64,000 nucleotides of DNA from Massilia endophytica (lineage in GTDB: Bacteria; Pseudomonadota; Gammaproteobacteria; Burkholderiales; Burkholderiaceae_D): assembly GCF_021165955.1 (NCBI RefSeq), contig NZ_CP088952.1, forward strand, positions 4,836,001-4,900,000. The letters run 5' to 3'. The position numbers were made by a program, and so were the translations under genes. The notes beneath the pieces are model-generated. The model searched no databases, was not told the origin of the DNA, and saw nothing but the letters and a program-made list of their open reading frames with translations. The stretch's first letter is position 1, and each line of letters begins with the position of its first letter. Below are positions 31,396-40,256 of the stretch, piece after piece.

Positions 31396-32277
31396 ATGCT
31401 GAAAACAGAAACCCCGAGCACGCAGCACGCGCTGCTCGACCAATACCCCGTCACCGAACTCGTCACCGCCTTTGTCGATGACCAGTTCAACGCCGTGCAG
31501 GCCGTGCGCGACGCCACCCCGCGCATCGCCGCCGCCATCACGGCCGCCGTGCCGCGCATCGAGGCGGGCGGACGCCTGATCTATGTGGGCGCCGGCACCT
31601 CGGGACGGCTCGGTGTCCTGGACAGCGTCGAGCTCTATCCCACCTTCTCCTGGCCGCACGAGCGTGCCCTGGCCCTGCTGGCCGGCGGCGAATCCGCCAT
31701 GTTCCAGGCGGTGGAAGGCGCTGAGGACGACCGCGGGCAGGGCGCAGCCGACCTGCAGGGCCTGAAGCCCGGCGCAAACGATGTCGTCTTCCTGCTGGCG
31801 GCCTCGGGCGGCACTCCCTACGTGCTGGGCGCCCTGCATGCGGCCCGCGCCGCCGGGGCGCTGACCATCGGCATCGCCAACAATCCTGACGCTCCGGTCG
31901 CCGCGGAAGCCGAAATCGGCATCACCCTGGACACGGGCAGCGAAGTCATTTCCGGCAGTACCCGCCTGAAGGCGGGCACTTCGCAGAAGATCGTGCTCAA
32001 TACCATCTCCAGCGCCATCATGGTGCGCCTGCACAAGGTGTACGGCAACCTGATGGTGGACCTCAAGCCTACCAACGCCAAGCTCTTCGCCCGCACCGTG
32101 CGCCTGACCGTGCATGCCACCGGCGCCAGCGAGGAAGAAGCGCGCAATACTCTGGAGCAGTGCGGTTATCATGTGAAAGTGGCAGTCGTCGCACTGCTGA
32201 GAAAGACGACGGTGCAGCAGGCGGAGACCCTGCTGGCACAAGCCCGGGGCAGCGTCCGCGGCGCACTGACGGCCTGA
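31396..32277 (+). CDS. murQ: N-acetylmuramic acid 6-phosphate etherase
   Basis: MurQ removes the lactyl ether from MurNAc-6-P to give GlcNAc-6-P in wall recycling. The SIS fold signatures are GGRLIYVGAGTSGRLGVLD, LLAASGGTPYVLGAL and GSEVISGSTRLKAGTSQK; catalytic glutamates are expected in LDSVELYPTF and AVEGAEDDRG, both present. 293 residues. ATG 31396 matches family length. It lies 113 bp after the GntR gene and 44 bp before the permease. Confidence 0.94.
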   Translation: MLKTETPSTQHALLDQYPVTELVTAFVDDQFNAVQAVRDATPRIAAAITAAVPRIEAGGRLIYVGAGTSGRLGVLDSVELYPTFSWPHERALALLAGGESAMFQAVEGAEDDRGQGAADLQGLKPGANDVVFLLAASGGTPYVLGALHAARAAGALTIGIANNPDAPVAAEAEIGITLDTGSEVISGSTRLKAGTSQKIVLNTISSAIMVRLHKVYGNLMVDLKPTNAKLFARTVRLTVHATGASEEEARNTLEQCGYHVKVAVVALLRKTTVQQAETLLAQARGSVRGALTA

Positions 32278-32321
32278 GGCCGCCGCGCATCCTCGGGCCC
32301 CTCGACAAGACAAAGGATGTG

Positions 32322-33587
32322 ATGGAACAAGCGCAACGCCGTAATCCCTGGGCCTGGATCCCGACGCTCTACTTCGGCCAGGGCATTCCCTACTTCGCCG
32401 TGCTGGCCCTGTCGGTGGTGATGTACAAGAATGCCGGCATCTCCAACTTCGACATCGCCTTCTATACTTCCTGGCTTTACCTGCCCTGGGTGATCAAGCC
32501 CCTGTGGTCGCCCATCGTCGAGATGTTCGGCACCAAGCGCCTGTGGACCGTGGTCCTGCAGGGCGTGGTGGGCGTGGCGCTGGCGCTGGTGGCCTTCACC
32601 ACCCACCTGCCCGGATTCTTCCAGCTGAGCCTGGCGATCCTCTGGCTGATGGCCTTCGCCTCCGCCACCCACGACATCGCGGCCGACGGCTTCTACATGC
32701 TGAGCATGAGCCAGAAGGAGCAGGCGGCCTATGTGGGCGTGCGCAGCACCTTCTACCGCCTGGCCAATATCGCGGGCCAGGGCGGCGCCGTGGCCCTGGC
32801 GGGCGTGCTCATCAAGCGCACCGGCGACCCCCACCTGGCCTGGGCCGTGGTCTTCGGCCTGCTGGGCGCCCTCTTCGTGCTGCTTTGCGCCTACCACTTC
32901 TTCGTGCTGCCGAAACCGGCCGCCGACGTGCAGGCCCGCCTGCAGGGCAATCCCTTCGAGGAATTTTTCGGCACCTTCGGCTCCTTCTTCCGCCGCGACG
33001 GCATCGCCGTCATCCTCGCCTTCCTGCTGCTGTTCCGCCTGGGCGAATCCCAGCTGCTCAAGATGGCCGTGCCCTTCCTGCTCGACCCCGTCGAGAAAGG
33101 CGGCCTGGGCCTGGACAATACCCAGCTGGGCGTGGCCTACGGCACGGTGGGCGTCATCGCCCTGACCCTGGGCGGCCTGCTGGGCGGCGTGCTGATCGCG
33201 CGCTTCGGCCTCAAGCGCTGCCTGTGGCCCCTCACCTTCGCCGTGCACCTGCCGGACCTGGTCTTCATCTACCTCTCGGCCTACCAGCCGCAGGACCTGC
33301 TGCTGGTGTCGGCCATGATCGCGGTGGAGCAGTTCGGCTACGGCCTGGGCTTCACCTCCTACCTGATGTTCATGATCATGGTGGCGGACGGCCCGCACAA
33401 GACGGCCCACTACGCCATCTGCACCGGCTTCATGGCCATGGGCATGATGCTGCCGCAGATGGCGAGCGGCGCCATCCAGGAATACCTGGGGTATCACAAC
33501 TTCTTCATCTGGGCCTGCCTCTCGACCATTCCGGCCTTCGCGGTCACGGCCCTGGTGAAGATCGACCCGGCCTTCGGCCGCAAATAA
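32322..33587 (+). CDS. ampG: AmpG-like MFS muropeptide permease
   Basis: A 421-residue major-facilitator protein with about 12 hydrophobic segments. AmpG-type features: the N-terminal PTLYFGQGIPYFAVLALSVV, SWLYLPWVIKPLWSPIVE and SATHDIAADGFYMLSM. AmpG imports anhydro-muropeptides from the periplasm. Placement between murQ and a wall glycosidase strongly supports a wall-fragment substrate, though this branch may prefer non-anhydro sugars. AAAGGA precedes ATG 32322. Confidence 0.85.
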   Translation: MEQAQRRNPWAWIPTLYFGQGIPYFAVLALSVVMYKNAGISNFDIAFYTSWLYLPWVIKPLWSPIVEMFGTKRLWTVVLQGVVGVALALVAFTTHLPGFFQLSLAILWLMAFASATHDIAADGFYMLSMSQKEQAAYVGVRSTFYRLANIAGQGGAVALAGVLIKRTGDPHLAWAVVFGLLGALFVLLCAYHFFVLPKPAADVQARLQGNPFEEFFGTFGSFFRRDGIAVILAFLLLFRLGESQLLKMAVPFLLDPVEKGGLGLDNTQLGVAYGTVGVIALTLGGLLGGVLIARFGLKRCLWPLTFAVHLPDLVFIYLSAYQPQDLLLVSAMIAVEQFGYGLGFTSYLMFMIMVADGPHKTAHYAICTGFMAMGMMLPQMASGAIQEYLGYHNFFIWACLSTIPAFAVTALVKIDPAFGRK

Positions 33588-33603
33588 CGATACGGAGACA
33601 TTC

Positions 33604-35199
33604 GTGGCTTTCAACGCGAAAAAACGGCTGGTCCTGAGCGCAGGCGCCGCCGCAGTGATGGCGGCCTTCCTCGGCGCCTGCTCGACCACTCCCGCGCCAT
33701 CCGGCCCGGCCGACACGCAGCCTCATTACACGGGCGACCAGCCGCCCGCCGCGCCGCGCGAGTTCCGCGCCGCCTGGGTCTCCGTGGTGACCAATATCGA
33801 CTGGCCGAGCAAGCCGGGCCTGAGCACGGCCAGGCAGCAGGAAGAGGCCATCGCCATCCTGGACCGCGCCAAGGCCATGAACCTGAACGCCATCGTGCTC
33901 CAGGTGCGCACCAGCGCGGACGCCATCTACCCGTCGAAGATCGAACCCTGGAGCGAATACCTCACGGGCCAGCAAGGCCAGGCGCCTTCGCCCGCCTACG
34001 ATCCGCTGCAGTTCTGGATCACCCAGGCCCACGCGCGCGGCATGGAGCTGCACGCCTGGTTCAACCCCTACCGCGCGCGCCACCAGAGCGCCAAGTCCTC
34101 CGCCTCGCGCGACCATATCTCCGTGGCCAAGCCCCAGCTCGTGCGCCAGTACGGCCAATACCTGTGGATGGACCCGGCCGAGGACGCGGCCTCCCAGCAG
34201 ACCCTGGACGTGATCCTGGACGTGGTGCGCCGCTACGACGTGGACGGCGTGCACATCGACGACTACTTCTATCCCTACCCGATTCCGGCGCCGACCGCCA
34301 GTGGCGGTGAGAGAGCCGCGCTGGATGGGGCCACGGCACAGGCCGAACTCGACTTCCCCGACCAGGGGCCCTGGCAGCGCTATGTGCAGGGCGGCGGCAA
34401 GCTGGACCGCGCATCCTGGCGCCGCCAGAACGTGGACCGCCTGATCGAGGCCATCTACACCAAGGTACACCGGGAAAAGAGCTGGGTGCGCTTCGGCGTC
34501 AGCCCCTTCGGCATCGGCCGCCCCGACCGCCGCCCGCCCGGCATCAGCGGTTTCAGCCAGTACGACAAGCTGTACGCGGACGCCGAGCTGTGGCTGGAAA
34601 AGGGCTGGCTGGACTACTTCGTGCCCCAGCTCTACTGGCCGATCGCCATGCAGACCCAGTCCTTCCCCGTGCTGATGGATTACTGGCGCACGCAGAACCC
34701 GAAGGGCCGCCACCTGTGGCCCGGCCTGTTTACCAGCCGCACCGAGGACGGCAGCCCGAAAGCCTTCGGCCCCAACGAGATCGAGCAGCAGATCGACCTC
34801 ATGCGCCAGCGCCCGGACGTGAACGGCCATGTGCACTTCAGCATGGTCTCCCTGATGCAGGAGCGCAAGGGCTTCGGCGCCCGCCTGGCCGCCACGAAGT
34901 ATCCGAGCGCGGCCCTGGTTCCCGCCACGCCGTGGCTGGGCAGCGACGCGCCGGCCGCGCCCGCTCCCTCGCTCAAGCGCGGCAGCGGCGGCCTGACCGT
35001 GAGCGTGCCGCCCGTGAAGAACGCGGTACAGTACGCCGTGTGGGCGCGCTATGGCCAGGAGTGGCGCTTCACCGTCGCTCCCGCCGCGCGCAGCGAGATC
35101 ATCCTGGCGGACGATGCCGGGGTGCCCGCCCGCGAAGTGGTCATCACCGCCGTGGACCGCCTCGGCAACGAAAGCCCGCGCGCCAGCGCAAAACTGTAA
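33604..35199 (+). CDS. GHL10-family glycoside hydrolase lipoprotein, DigH-like
   Basis: A 531-residue lipoprotein (signal peptide, lipobox FLGAC at about residues 22-26) with a TIM-barrel GHL10 (DUF187) domain: REFRAAWVSVVTNIDWPSKPG, LNAIVLQVRTSADAIYPS, MELHAWFNPYRARH, YDVDGVHIDDYFYPYP, VRFGVSPFGIGR, YFVPQLYWPIAMQ. A C-terminal fibronectin-like segment follows (from about 460). E. coli DigH (YddW), of the same family, cuts glycan strands stripped of peptides. That role fits the neighbouring amidase. The start is GTG 33604, 17 bp after ampG. Confidence 0.87.
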   Translation: MAFNAKKRLVLSAGAAAVMAAFLGACSTTPAPSGPADTQPHYTGDQPPAAPREFRAAWVSVVTNIDWPSKPGLSTARQQEEAIAILDRAKAMNLNAIVLQVRTSADAIYPSKIEPWSEYLTGQQGQAPSPAYDPLQFWITQAHARGMELHAWFNPYRARHQSAKSSASRDHISVAKPQLVRQYGQYLWMDPAEDAASQQTLDVILDVVRRYDVDGVHIDDYFYPYPIPAPTASGGERAALDGATAQAELDFPDQGPWQRYVQGGGKLDRASWRRQNVDRLIEAIYTKVHREKSWVRFGVSPFGIGRPDRRPPGISGFSQYDKLYADAELWLEKGWLDYFVPQLYWPIAMQTQSFPVLMDYWRTQNPKGRHLWPGLFTSRTEDGSPKAFGPNEIEQQIDLMRQRPDVNGHVHFSMVSLMQERKGFGARLAATKYPSAALVPATPWLGSDAPAAPAPSLKRGSGGLTVSVPPVKNAVQYAVWARYGQEWRFTVAPAARSEIILADDAGVPAREVVITAVDRLGNESPRASAKL

Positions 35200-35208
35200 G
35201 GCAGCAGC

Positions 35209-36120
35209 ATGAGCGACACCGCCCGCCACCTGGGCCTCGGCATCGACGCCGGAGGCACGCAGACCCGCTGGGCCCTGGCCCGGCCGGACGGCACGGTGCT
35301 GGCCGAAGGCGCCGTGGCCGGTTCCTCGGCCCTGCAGCTGGCCAGCGCCGCAGGGCGCGAGCGCCTGCGCGCCACCTTCACCGAACTGGCGCAGCAGGTG
35401 CTGGTGCACGGCCGCCCGCGCCGCATCTGCGCCGGGCTCACGGGCTTCGGCGGCGAGAGCCAGCTGCTGGTGGGCTGGCTGGTGGAGCTCCTGGGCGTGG
35501 ACGCCGCCGCCATCGCCATCTGCAACGATATCGAGATCGCCTACCTGGACAGCTTCGACTACGGCGAGGGCTACCTCGTCTATGCGGGCACGGGCTCGAT
35601 TGCCGCCTTCATCGACGGCGACGGCGTCTTCCACCGCGCGGGCGGCCGGGGCGTGGTGCTGGACGATGCGGGCGGCGGCTTCTGGATCGCGCGCGAAGCC
35701 CTGCGCCGCATCTGGCGCCGCGAGGACGAGGCGCCCGGCGCCTGGCGCGAATCGCCCATGGCCCATGCCGTGTTCGAGCACGTGGGCGGCGACGACTGGT
35801 CCTTCTCCCGCAGCTTCATCTATACTCGCGAGCGCGGCGAGATCGGCCAGCTGGCGCTGGCGGTCGCGCGCAGCGCCGAGGCCGATCCGGCGGCGCGCAC
35901 CATTCTGCAGCAGGCCGGGCGCGAACTGGCGCGGCTGGCCATGGCCCTGGTGTCGCGCTTCGGGCCGCGGCCCATCGTGCTCGCGGGCCGGGCGGCCGAA
36001 CTGCATCCGCTGATCGCGGACACCATGCGGTCCGAGCTGGCCGAGGGGCTGGACCTGCGGCAGAAGACGGCACGGCCCCACGCGGCCGCGGCGCGCATGG
36101 CGGCCCGGCTGAGCAACTGA
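35209..36120 (+). CDS. BadF/BadG-type sugar kinase, probable amino-sugar (MurNAc/GlcNAc) kinase
   Basis: A 303-residue ASKHA-fold kinase of the BadF/BadG/BcrA/BcrD family. The phosphate-1 loop is LGIDAGGTQTRWALA, phosphate-2 is LVYAGTGSIAAFI, and GVVLDDAGGGFWIAREAL and IVLAGRAAELHPLI follow. Clostridial MurK of this family phosphorylates MurNAc and GlcNAc. Here, between a glycan hydrolase and murQ, it would make MurNAc-6-P for MurQ; the substrate is inferred. It lies 9 bp after the glycosidase gene. Confidence 0.85.
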   Translation: MSDTARHLGLGIDAGGTQTRWALARPDGTVLAEGAVAGSSALQLASAAGRERLRATFTELAQQVLVHGRPRRICAGLTGFGGESQLLVGWLVELLGVDAAAIAICNDIEIAYLDSFDYGEGYLVYAGTGSIAAFIDGDGVFHRAGGRGVVLDDAGGGFWIAREALRRIWRREDEAPGAWRESPMAHAVFEHVGGDDWSFSRSFIYTRERGEIGQLALAVARSAEADPAARTILQQAGRELARLAMALVSRFGPRPIVLAGRAAELHPLIADTMRSELAEGLDLRQKTARPHAAAARMAARLSN

Positions 36121-36142
36121 ATCCTACTGAGAAGAGATGTCC

Positions 36143-36973
36143 ATGAAAAAACTCCTGCTCGCTTCCCTCATCGGCATCCTGAGCGGCTGCGCCACCGTGC
36201 CAAGCGGCCCGGTGATCGATCATTCCCTCGTGGCCAAGGGCCAGAACAGCCGTGTGCGCTTTATCGTAATCCACTACACGGTGTCCGACCTGCCGCGCTC
36301 GATCATGCTGCTGACGGAGAAGGAAGTCAGCGCCCACTACCTGCTCACCGACCAGGCCCAGCCCAAGCTCTACGGCCTGGTGGACGAGAAGAATTCGGCC
36401 TGGCATGCCGGCGTGAGCAGCTGGAAGTCGTACACCAACCTGAACAACAGCTCCATCGGCATCGAGATCGTCAATCCGGGCTTCACGGAAACGCCGGACG
36501 GCAAGCGCACCTACTATCCCTTCCCGCAGGCGCAGATGGACCAGCTGATTCCCCTGCTGAAGGACCTGGTGGCGCGCCACAAGGTGGCGCCGGAGAACAT
36601 TCTCGGCCACTCCGACATTGCGCCCCAGCGCAAGCAGGACCCCGGCCCCCTCTTCCCCTGGAAGCAGCTGGCGGACGCCGGCCTGATCCAGTGGCCCGAC
36701 GCGGCCGCCGTGGCCGCGGCCCGCGCGAAGTTCGAGACCCAGCTGCCGGATGCGGCCTGGTTCCAGCAGAAGCTGGCCCAGCACGGCTATGCCGTGCCGC
36801 AGACGGGCGTGATCGACCGCGCCACCCACAATGTGCTGGTGGCCTTCCAGACCAAGTACCGCCAGTCGAACTGGGACGGCGTGCCGGATGCGGAATCGGC
36901 GGCCATCCTGGACGTGCTGACGGCGCCGCCCAAGCCCGCGGCGCCCGCGGCCGCGCTGCCGTCGAAACCATGA
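36143..36973 (+). CDS. amiD: N-acetylmuramoyl-L-alanine amidase, AmiD-like lipoprotein
   Basis: A 276-residue lipoprotein (lipobox ILSGC) with an amidase_2 domain and a C-terminal peptidoglycan-binding helical domain (about residues 200-260, VPQTGVIDRATHNVLVAFQ). Zinc ligands are the His in RFIVIHYTVSD and the His and Asp in LGHSDIAPQRKQDPG. AmiD cleaves the lactyl-amide bond from both anhydro and ordinary MurNAc, on the outer membrane inner face. ATG 36143 has GAAGAG at good spacing; ATG 36137 is an alternative. Confidence 0.92.
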   Translation: MKKLLLASLIGILSGCATVPSGPVIDHSLVAKGQNSRVRFIVIHYTVSDLPRSIMLLTEKEVSAHYLLTDQAQPKLYGLVDEKNSAWHAGVSSWKSYTNLNNSSIGIEIVNPGFTETPDGKRTYYPFPQAQMDQLIPLLKDLVARHKVAPENILGHSDIAPQRKQDPGPLFPWKQLADAGLIQWPDAAAVAAARAKFETQLPDAAWFQQKLAQHGYAVPQTGVIDRATHNVLVAFQTKYRQSNWDGVPDAESAAILDVLTAPPKPAAPAAALPSKP

Positions 36974-37060
36974 TCGTTTCGCCATTGCACGGCTGGCGGC
37001 TTTCCCCTATTCTGCCTGTTGCCGCGGGCTCCCTGCGGCGTCCCGGATGAGGAACTAGCG

Positions 37061-37966
37061 ATGCGCCTGCGCCATATTGAAGTCTTCCACGCCATCATGC
37101 AGGTCGGCACCATCAGCGGCGCCGCCCAGGTCTTGCACATCTCGCAACCGGCGGTGACCAAGGTGCTGCAGCACTGCGAGCTGCAGCTCGGCATGCCGCT
37201 CTTCGAGCGCGTGCGCGGCAAGCTGTATCCCAAGCCGGAGGCGCACCGCCTCTTTGCGGAAACGGAAAAGCTGAACCGCGACCTGCAGGGCATCCGCCGC
37301 CTGGCGGCCAGCCTGAAGGGGCGAGCGGTCGAAACCATCCGCCTCGTGTCCACGCCCACCGTGGCCATCAGCGTGCTGCCCCAGGCCATGTCGGCCTGGC
37401 GCAAGGATTTCCCGAATACCCGCTGCGAGCTGGCCACCCACCACACGAGCGAAATCGTCAACACCCTGCGCCTGGGCGAGGCCGACCTCGCGCTCTCGCT
37501 GCAGGACCCGCGCCACCCCGGCATCGTGGCCGAACCCCTGGCCCAGGGCCTGATGACGGTGATGGCGCCCGTCGGCACCTGGCGCGACGACGAGCTGGGC
37601 AAGCCCCTGTCGGCGGAAGGCCTGAGCGGCGAGCTGATCGGCTACACCGACAACGACCCGCTGGGCGAGCTGGTGGTGGCCGCCTGCGAAGCCCAGGGCA
37701 TCCACCCCGTCTTCCGCACCGTGGTGCAGACCTACCAGATCGCCCGCTCCCTGGTGGAGGCGGGCGGCGGCATGGCCGTGGTCGATCCCTTCACGGCCGC
37801 CTCGGCCCTGCCGCAGCGCGTGCAGCGGCGCCCGCTGGAACCGGCCATTCCCATCCAGCTTTATCTCCTCACGGCCGGGCATTCGCCCCTGTCGCACGGC
37901 GCCCGCCAGCTGGCGGACTGCATCGGCTCGGCGGCCAGGGCCTGCCTGGAGAAAGGGCTGGCATGA
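37061..37966 (+). CDS. LysR-family transcriptional regulator
   Basis: A 301-residue LysR regulator: helix-turn-helix MRLRHIEVFHAIMQVGTISG and AQVLHISQPAVTKVLQHCE, and a substrate domain with VETIRLVSTPTVAISVLPQA and LRLGEADLALSLQDPRH. It overlaps the dipeptidase gene by four bases (ATGA, 37963-37966) on the same strand rather than diverging from its target, so it and the dipeptidase are co-expressed. Its ligand could be a wall-derived dipeptide such as D-Ala-D-Ala; this is inference. Confidence 0.88.
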   Translation: MRLRHIEVFHAIMQVGTISGAAQVLHISQPAVTKVLQHCELQLGMPLFERVRGKLYPKPEAHRLFAETEKLNRDLQGIRRLAASLKGRAVETIRLVSTPTVAISVLPQAMSAWRKDFPNTRCELATHHTSEIVNTLRLGEADLALSLQDPRHPGIVAEPLAQGLMTVMAPVGTWRDDELGKPLSAEGLSGELIGYTDNDPLGELVVAACEAQGIHPVFRTVVQTYQIARSLVEAGGGMAVVDPFTAASALPQRVQRRPLEPAIPIQLYLLTAGHSPLSHGARQLADCIGSAARACLEKGLA

Positions 37967-38574
37967 ACCGCACTATCCGCAGCGAAGAGGTGCCGGACAG
38001 TCCCGACTACCGGCACCTGAGCGGCATTGCCGGTATCGGCGTCGACCTGCGCTATGCCACGCCGGACAATTTCGTCGGCCGCGACCTGTATTCCCCTCTG
38101 GACTGCGCCTGGCTGCACCGCGACGCGGCGGCCGCGCTGGAGCGGGCAGTGGCCTGGCTGGCCGAGCGCAAGCCGGGCTACTCCTTCCTCATCCTCGATG
38201 CGCTGCGTCCCCACCGCGTGCAGGAACAGCTGTGGGAGGCGCTGCAGGGCACGGACTTGCTGATGTACCTGGCCGATCCCGCCAAGGGCTCCATCCACTC
38301 CTTCGGCATGGCGCTGGACATCACCATTCTCGATCCCGAAGGGCGCGAGCTGGACATGGGAACGGGCTTCGACGACCTCACAGAGCGCTCGCATCCGGCG
38401 CTGGAAAAGGAACTGCTGGCGCGCGGCGAGCTCACGGCGCAGCAGGTCGCCAACCGCCAGCTGCTGCGCGACGCCATGTCGCACGCGGGTTTCGTCGGCA
38501 TCAACAGCGAGTGGTGGCACTTCGACTGCGGCGACCGCGTCCAGGTCCGCGCCCGCTACACCCGCGTCCTCTGA
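37963..38574 (+). CDS. ddpX: D-alanyl-D-alanine dipeptidase (VanX/DdpX, M15D)
   Basis: A 203-residue zinc dipeptidase. Metal-binding and catalytic residues are in GSIHSFGMALDIT (His112, Asp119) and SEWWHFD (Glu183, His186); FLILDALRPHRVQEQLW supplies the substrate-binding arginine. There is no signal peptide, so it acts in the cytosol, as DdpX does when E. coli scavenges D-Ala-D-Ala. No VanR/S or VanH/A genes are nearby, so this is a turnover enzyme rather than a vancomycin-resistance gene. Converges on dacB. Confidence 0.93.
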   Translation: MNRTIRSEEVPDSPDYRHLSGIAGIGVDLRYATPDNFVGRDLYSPLDCAWLHRDAAAALERAVAWLAERKPGYSFLILDALRPHRVQEQLWEALQGTDLLMYLADPAKGSIHSFGMALDITILDPEGRELDMGTGFDDLTERSHPALEKELLARGELTAQQVANRQLLRDAMSHAGFVGINSEWWHFDCGDRVQVRARYTRVL

Positions 38575-38591
38575 TCCGCGGGTGCCCGCGC

Positions 38592-40247
38592 TTACTGGAT
38601 CGTTGCGCTGGAGTGGGCGACCCAGTCGATCAGGGCGTCGGCGATGCCGCGGCCGATGCCCTTGCCTGCGTTCTCGTGGTTGACCATCGCCACCACGATG
38701 CACTGGTTGCCGTCAGCATCCGGCACGTAGCCCGCCACCGCCACCACATCCCACAAGGTGCCCGTCTTGATGCGGGCGCGCGAGGCGGCCACGCTTTCCT
38801 TCAGGCGCCGCCGCATGGTTCCGTCCACGCCCACGATGGGCAGGCTGGCCTGGAACTCCGGCGCCCACAGCGATTTCTGCGCCGCCTTCAGCAGGCCCGC
38901 CATCTGCACCGGCTTGATCCGCTCGGTGCGCGAGAGGCCCGAGCCGTTGTCCAGCACCAGGCCCGTGTCGTCGATGCCGTGGCGGCGCATCCAGTTGCGC
39001 ACCACCTGCTCCGCCAGCGCGGAGGTCGAGGACGGGACGGCGTTCGCCGCCGTATCTCCGCCGCCCGGCGCAGCGCCGCCCTGGGCCGCGGCCAATGAGG
39101 CCATCTGCGTGGCGGCGGGCAGGGGACGGCTGCCCAGCACGGGATCGGTCTGCAGGCTGCCCAGGCTGAGGTAGATGGTGCGCGCCAGCGCATTGTCCGA
39201 AGGCTTGTTGGTGTCGCGTACGATTTCGGGCAGGGCGCGCGAGACGTGTTCCACCAGCAGGCGCGTGCCGTCCGGCGTTAGGCCTGCCGCCACGGTCACG
39301 GCAGGCAGGGCATTCGAATCGGCGGTGACGGCTGCGGCGGGCGCCGAGGCCGCAGCCTGCGCGCTGGCCGCGCGTTCGACCCAGGCCGTGTGCTCGGCCA
39401 GGCCCACATCGCGCACCTTGCCGCCGAAGCTGCCGCCCAGGCGCGTCCAAATGCTGCGGAACATGCGCGCCGTGTACTCCTGGCGGTCGATCACGTTGAT
39501 GCTGGTGCTCTTCTTGCAGTGGCGCGGGAAGGTGCCGTGCAGCTGCACCACGATGCGGTCGCCCTTGCGCGAATAGTCAGGCACTTTCCAGCCGTCTTCC
39601 CATTTGGCGCAGTCGCCGTCGGTCAGGGTCATGTCGGACTGGATCGAGACTTTCTCCAGCGCAGGCAGGTGGTTGAAGCGCAGGGTCTTGTCGTCCGAGG
39701 TGATCTCCACGCGCAGCATGTTCATGTTCAGCAGCAGTGCGTCCGGGATCACGTTGTAGTAGGCCTCGGGCGCCTCGTCGAAAGGCGCCACGCCCAGGTC
39801 GAGCCGGGAGGGCTGCCACAGCTGGCGGTCCAGCACCAGGTCGCCCGCGATGCGCTTGACGCCCAGCATGCGCAGCTTTTCCAGCATGTGCACGAAGGCG
39901 TCCTCGTTGAAGTCGGCGTCCGCGCCGCCGCGCAGGATCAGGTCGCCCTTCAGCACGCCGTTCACGATGTCGCCGTTGCTGCGCAGTTCGGTGCGACCGC
40001 GGAAAACGGGGCCGAGCTCTTCCAGCCCGACGATGGTGGTGACCAGCTTCATGGTGGAGGCAGGCGAGCGCGGCTGGTCGGGATAGTTCGAGACCAGCAC
40101 CGTGTCGCCGCGCAGCACCAGCACGCCGATCGCTTCCTCCGGAATGCCGCCCGCCGCCGCGAGGCGGGCCACCGGCTCGGGCAGCGTGGCCTGGGCCAGG
40201 CCGCAGGCGGCGAGCAGGGTGGCGAGAACGAGGCGGCGCAGCTTCAT
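38592..40247 (-). CDS. dacB: PBP4-type D-alanyl-D-alanine carboxypeptidase/endopeptidase
   Basis: A 551-residue S13-family penicillin-binding protein with a signal peptide (cleavage near residue 20). Active-site motifs: STMK (Ser64-Lys67), SDN (350-352) and KTG (494-496). It trims terminal D-Ala and cuts cross-links in the periplasm. Two Ala-rich inserts (about 291-318 and 378-412) are longer than in E. coli PBP4. It lies 9 bp after the spmAB fusion on the same strand. Confidence 0.93.
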   Translation of the reverse strand: MKLRRLVLATLLAACGLAQATLPEPVARLAAAGGIPEEAIGVLVLRGDTVLVSNYPDQPRSPASTMKLVTTIVGLEELGPVFRGRTELRSNGDIVNGVLKGDLILRGGADADFNEDAFVHMLEKLRMLGVKRIAGDLVLDRQLWQPSRLDLGVAPFDEAPEAYYNVIPDALLLNMNMLRVEITSDDKTLRFNHLPALEKVSIQSDMTLTDGDCAKWEDGWKVPDYSRKGDRIVVQLHGTFPRHCKKSTSINVIDRQEYTARMFRSIWTRLGGSFGGKVRDVGLAEHTAWVERAASAQAAASAPAAAVTADSNALPAVTVAAGLTPDGTRLLVEHVSRALPEIVRDTNKPSDNALARTIYLSLGSLQTDPVLGSRPLPAATQMASLAAAQGGAAPGGGDTAANAVPSSTSALAEQVVRNWMRRHGIDDTGLVLDNGSGLSRTERIKPVQMAGLLKAAQKSLWAPEFQASLPIVGVDGTMRRRLKESVAASRARIKTGTLWDVVAVAGYVPDADGNQCIVVAMVNHENAGKGIGRGIADALIDWVAHSSATIQ

Positions 40248-40256
40248 GACAACTCC

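Noticed and set aside
33544..36081. An 845-codon minus-strand frame over the glycosidase and kinase genes
   Set aside because: It is a shadow with no recognisable domain; the plus-strand genes account for the sequence.
37963..38574. VanX-like dipeptidase as part of a vancomycin-resistance cluster
   Set aside because: No VanA/VanB ligase, VanH or VanR/S genes are present, and the context is wall recycling. DdpX-type turnover is the simpler reading.
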